In this document: piece after piece, positions 62,986-64,000 of the stretch
Numbering within the stretch: the first letter of the stretch is position 1
How the letters are laid out: every line of letters starts with the position of its first letter
Source: Cryobacterium roopkundense
GTDB lineage: Bacteria > Actinomycetota > Actinomycetes > Actinomycetales > Microbacteriaceae
Length of the DNA: 64,000 nucleotides
Direction of reading: 5' to 3'
NCBI RefSeq assembly: GCF_014200405.1
Contig: NZ_JACHBQ010000001.1
Location: 4,154,001 to 4,218,000, forward strand
Notes under the pieces: model-generated
What the model saw: only the letters and a program-made list of their open reading frames with translations
The model's database searches: none
What the model was told of the DNA's origin: nothing
Program-made: the position numbers and the translations under genes

Positions 62986-63569
62986 CCCGTAAGGCAGGAT
63001 CATTACCGGCAACGCCTGCGGAATCTGCGGCTGCGTATGCCTTGCAATCCGCTGCTTCCTGGGCTGACGCGTTAAGAATGCCAGCTCTCGCAATGACGAT
63101 GTCCACGACTTCCGCGGACGTGACCGCGGGGGCGGCAGCCTATGTTGCAGCAGGCGTGAACGGGATTGCCTGTCGCTTGTTATTCTCAATGCCGGCAGAA
63201 CATGCAGTGAGGACAAACAGCCCAATGGACGGCAACTCGATTCCGGTGAGAAGTCGTCCGGGATTTGATTCCTCCGACCCCAGAGAACGCGAGGAAGTCG
63301 GAAAGCATGAGGGGCAGGTCGTCGAGGTCGTTGTCCTCGAGGTACTTCGCTCTTGTCGCCTCCGAGATAAAGCGTGTTTCGATGAAGTGGCCTCATTTTC
63401 GGTTGGGGTCCACAGAAGCCAAGTTATTCGCTGCGCCAACCTCCTCGAGGTGTACCGGTCGGGCACTGAGGTGGAATTAATTCGGCGATGTGATGGAATC
63501 GAAACTATTCGTCGCAGCTCCCTTTAGCTCTATGAGTGGCCTGTGGGAATTACGTAAACTACCCGCACA
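62986..63569 (-). other. Degenerate non-coding stretch with gene fragments
   Basis: No intact gene is visible. On the minus strand one frame (about 63250-62960) reads a lipobox-like SIGLFVLTACSAGIENNK, a TAG, then in the same frame SAEVVDIVIARAGILNASAQ and EAADCKAYAAADSAGVAGND. This looks like a small lipoprotein broken by a nonsense mutation. Further upstream (about 63400-63260) GHFIETRFISEATRAKYLED is another coding-like fragment with no start. I recognise neither family. Confidence 0.4.
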
Positions 63570-63647
63570 GAGGAATTCACGTAATTCCAGCGATTAGTTC
63601 ATGAAATTCTTGCGGCAACAAAAAACCGGCGATTGCATCGCCGGTTT
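63570..63647. repeat. 78-bp direct repeat, right copy
   Basis: It matches 60368-60445 at 75 of 78 positions, including the 10-bp core hairpin AAACCGGCGA/TCGCCGGTTT. No tRNA sequence precedes it. It marks the right edge of the decayed segment. Confidence 0.9.
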
Positions 63648-63777
63648 CTTGCATTAAAGCGCTGATTCCGAGAGTGCTACCCCGGAGAAACGCCGCTATC
63701 CGGGCGTGTTCGGCGGTTAAACACCGCATCGCCCTGTTTTTGGCAGGGCGAAGCGACTTGTGAGTATTTGCGGGTTT

Positions 63778-63867
63778 GGGGGCCAGTGAATATTGCCTTC
63801 GGGGGCCACCGGTATTGCCTCTGGGCGCCACGCAGTCGCGCGATCGGGGGCCAGTTGAGAAAACACA
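63778..63867 (-). mobile_element. IS21-like terminal region (remnant)
   Basis: Four copies of GGGGGCCA or GGGCGCCA occur at 63778, 63801, 63823 and 63846, spaced 22-23 bp. They end at GAAAACACA (outer end about 63867). Multiple terminal repeats of about this size are typical of IS21-family ends. No istA or istB gene is visible, and the inner boundary is not determinable. Confidence 0.5.
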
Positions 63868-64000
63868 CCCACCGCGCGAATGTCTGTGCCGCGACCTGGG
63901 CGGCGGTGTGTTCGCGCATGTTGTGGCCGCCGGTCTCGACCCAGATGGTGTTGTGCACGGTGCGGTCCATGTTCGCGTCGGCGTGAACCCCGAAGCTGAG
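63868..64000 (-). pseudogene. Fragment of an unidentified protein, interrupted by the IS21-like end
   Basis: The minus-strand frame is open from the window edge (LSFGVHADANMDRTVHNTIW, VETGGHNMREHTAAQVAAQT, FARWV) and runs into the IS21-like terminus. The start is outside the window. Codon use is normal for the genome. I do not recognise the family; it may itself belong to a mobile element. Confidence 0.4.

Overview
The window is GC-rich, with many GTG starts and densely packed 4-nt-overlap gene pairs. Its gene set points to an actinobacterium of the Microbacteriaceae (order Micrococcales), perhaps a Cryobacterium-like organism. The family call rests on a fused OleBC protein, a DUF222/HNH gene, POT and LCP proteins, F420-type (LLM) enzymes and short palindromic repeats. 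The genus is a guess. No rRNA, CRISPR array, prophage or plasmid backbone is visible.

Layout. 1-8 kb: the end of a wall-anchored protein, a DUF21/CBS membrane pair, and a LysR gene divergent from putA. 8-13 kb: the olefin/beta-lactone cluster oleA-oleBC-oleD. 13-18 kb: small regulators, a FetB-like permease, and an arginine/ornithine block (Lrp, guanidine-modifying enzyme, rocD) whose product could feed putA. 17.7-18.8 kb: an intact IS481-family element with a CCTAGG target duplication. 18.8-31 kb: acetyl-xylan esterase, an RHH/Doc toxin-antitoxin pair, a lactate oxidation locus with its FadR-type regulator, DUF2252, dienelactone hydrolase, a secreted HNH nuclease, a three-gene aldolase/transporter/dehydrogenase operon and a peptide transporter. 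31-35 kb: a frameshifted DUF222/HNH gene and an IS1634-family element that supplies the stop codon of its neighbour. 35-42 kb: secreted phospholipase A2-like protein, a processive glycosyltransferase divergent from a GH18 protein, and a MarR/MFS pair. 42-56 kb: lipases, lipoate ligase, an orphan DNA methyltransferase coupled to an LLM oxidoreductase, GH1 beta-glucosidase, cell-wall peptidase, tandem amidases, pgm, pheA and a lipid kinase. 56-60 kb: serS, a HAD phosphatase and an LCP protein with two tRNA-Ser genes. 60.4-64 kb: a decayed mobile-element zone bounded by a 78-bp direct repeat just downstream of tRNA-Ser(GCU). It holds an orphan fumarate-reductase flavoprotein and fragments of IS481- and IS21-like elements.

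Themes. (1) Many genes appear leaderless: a TANNNT-like -10 hexamer lies exactly 6-7 nt before the start codon. (2) Several families of short palindromic repeats are scattered here. One pair is inserted in frame in the linker of the OleB-OleC fusion and another copy forms the C-terminus of a hydrolase. (3) IS elements have landed at functional sites: one splits a promoter, another truncates a membrane-protein gene. I found no clearly unprecedented multi-gene system. The strongest novelty candidates are the protein-embedded palindromic repeats, the direct-repeat-bounded segment at tRNA-Ser, and the possible arginine dihydrolase next to rocD.
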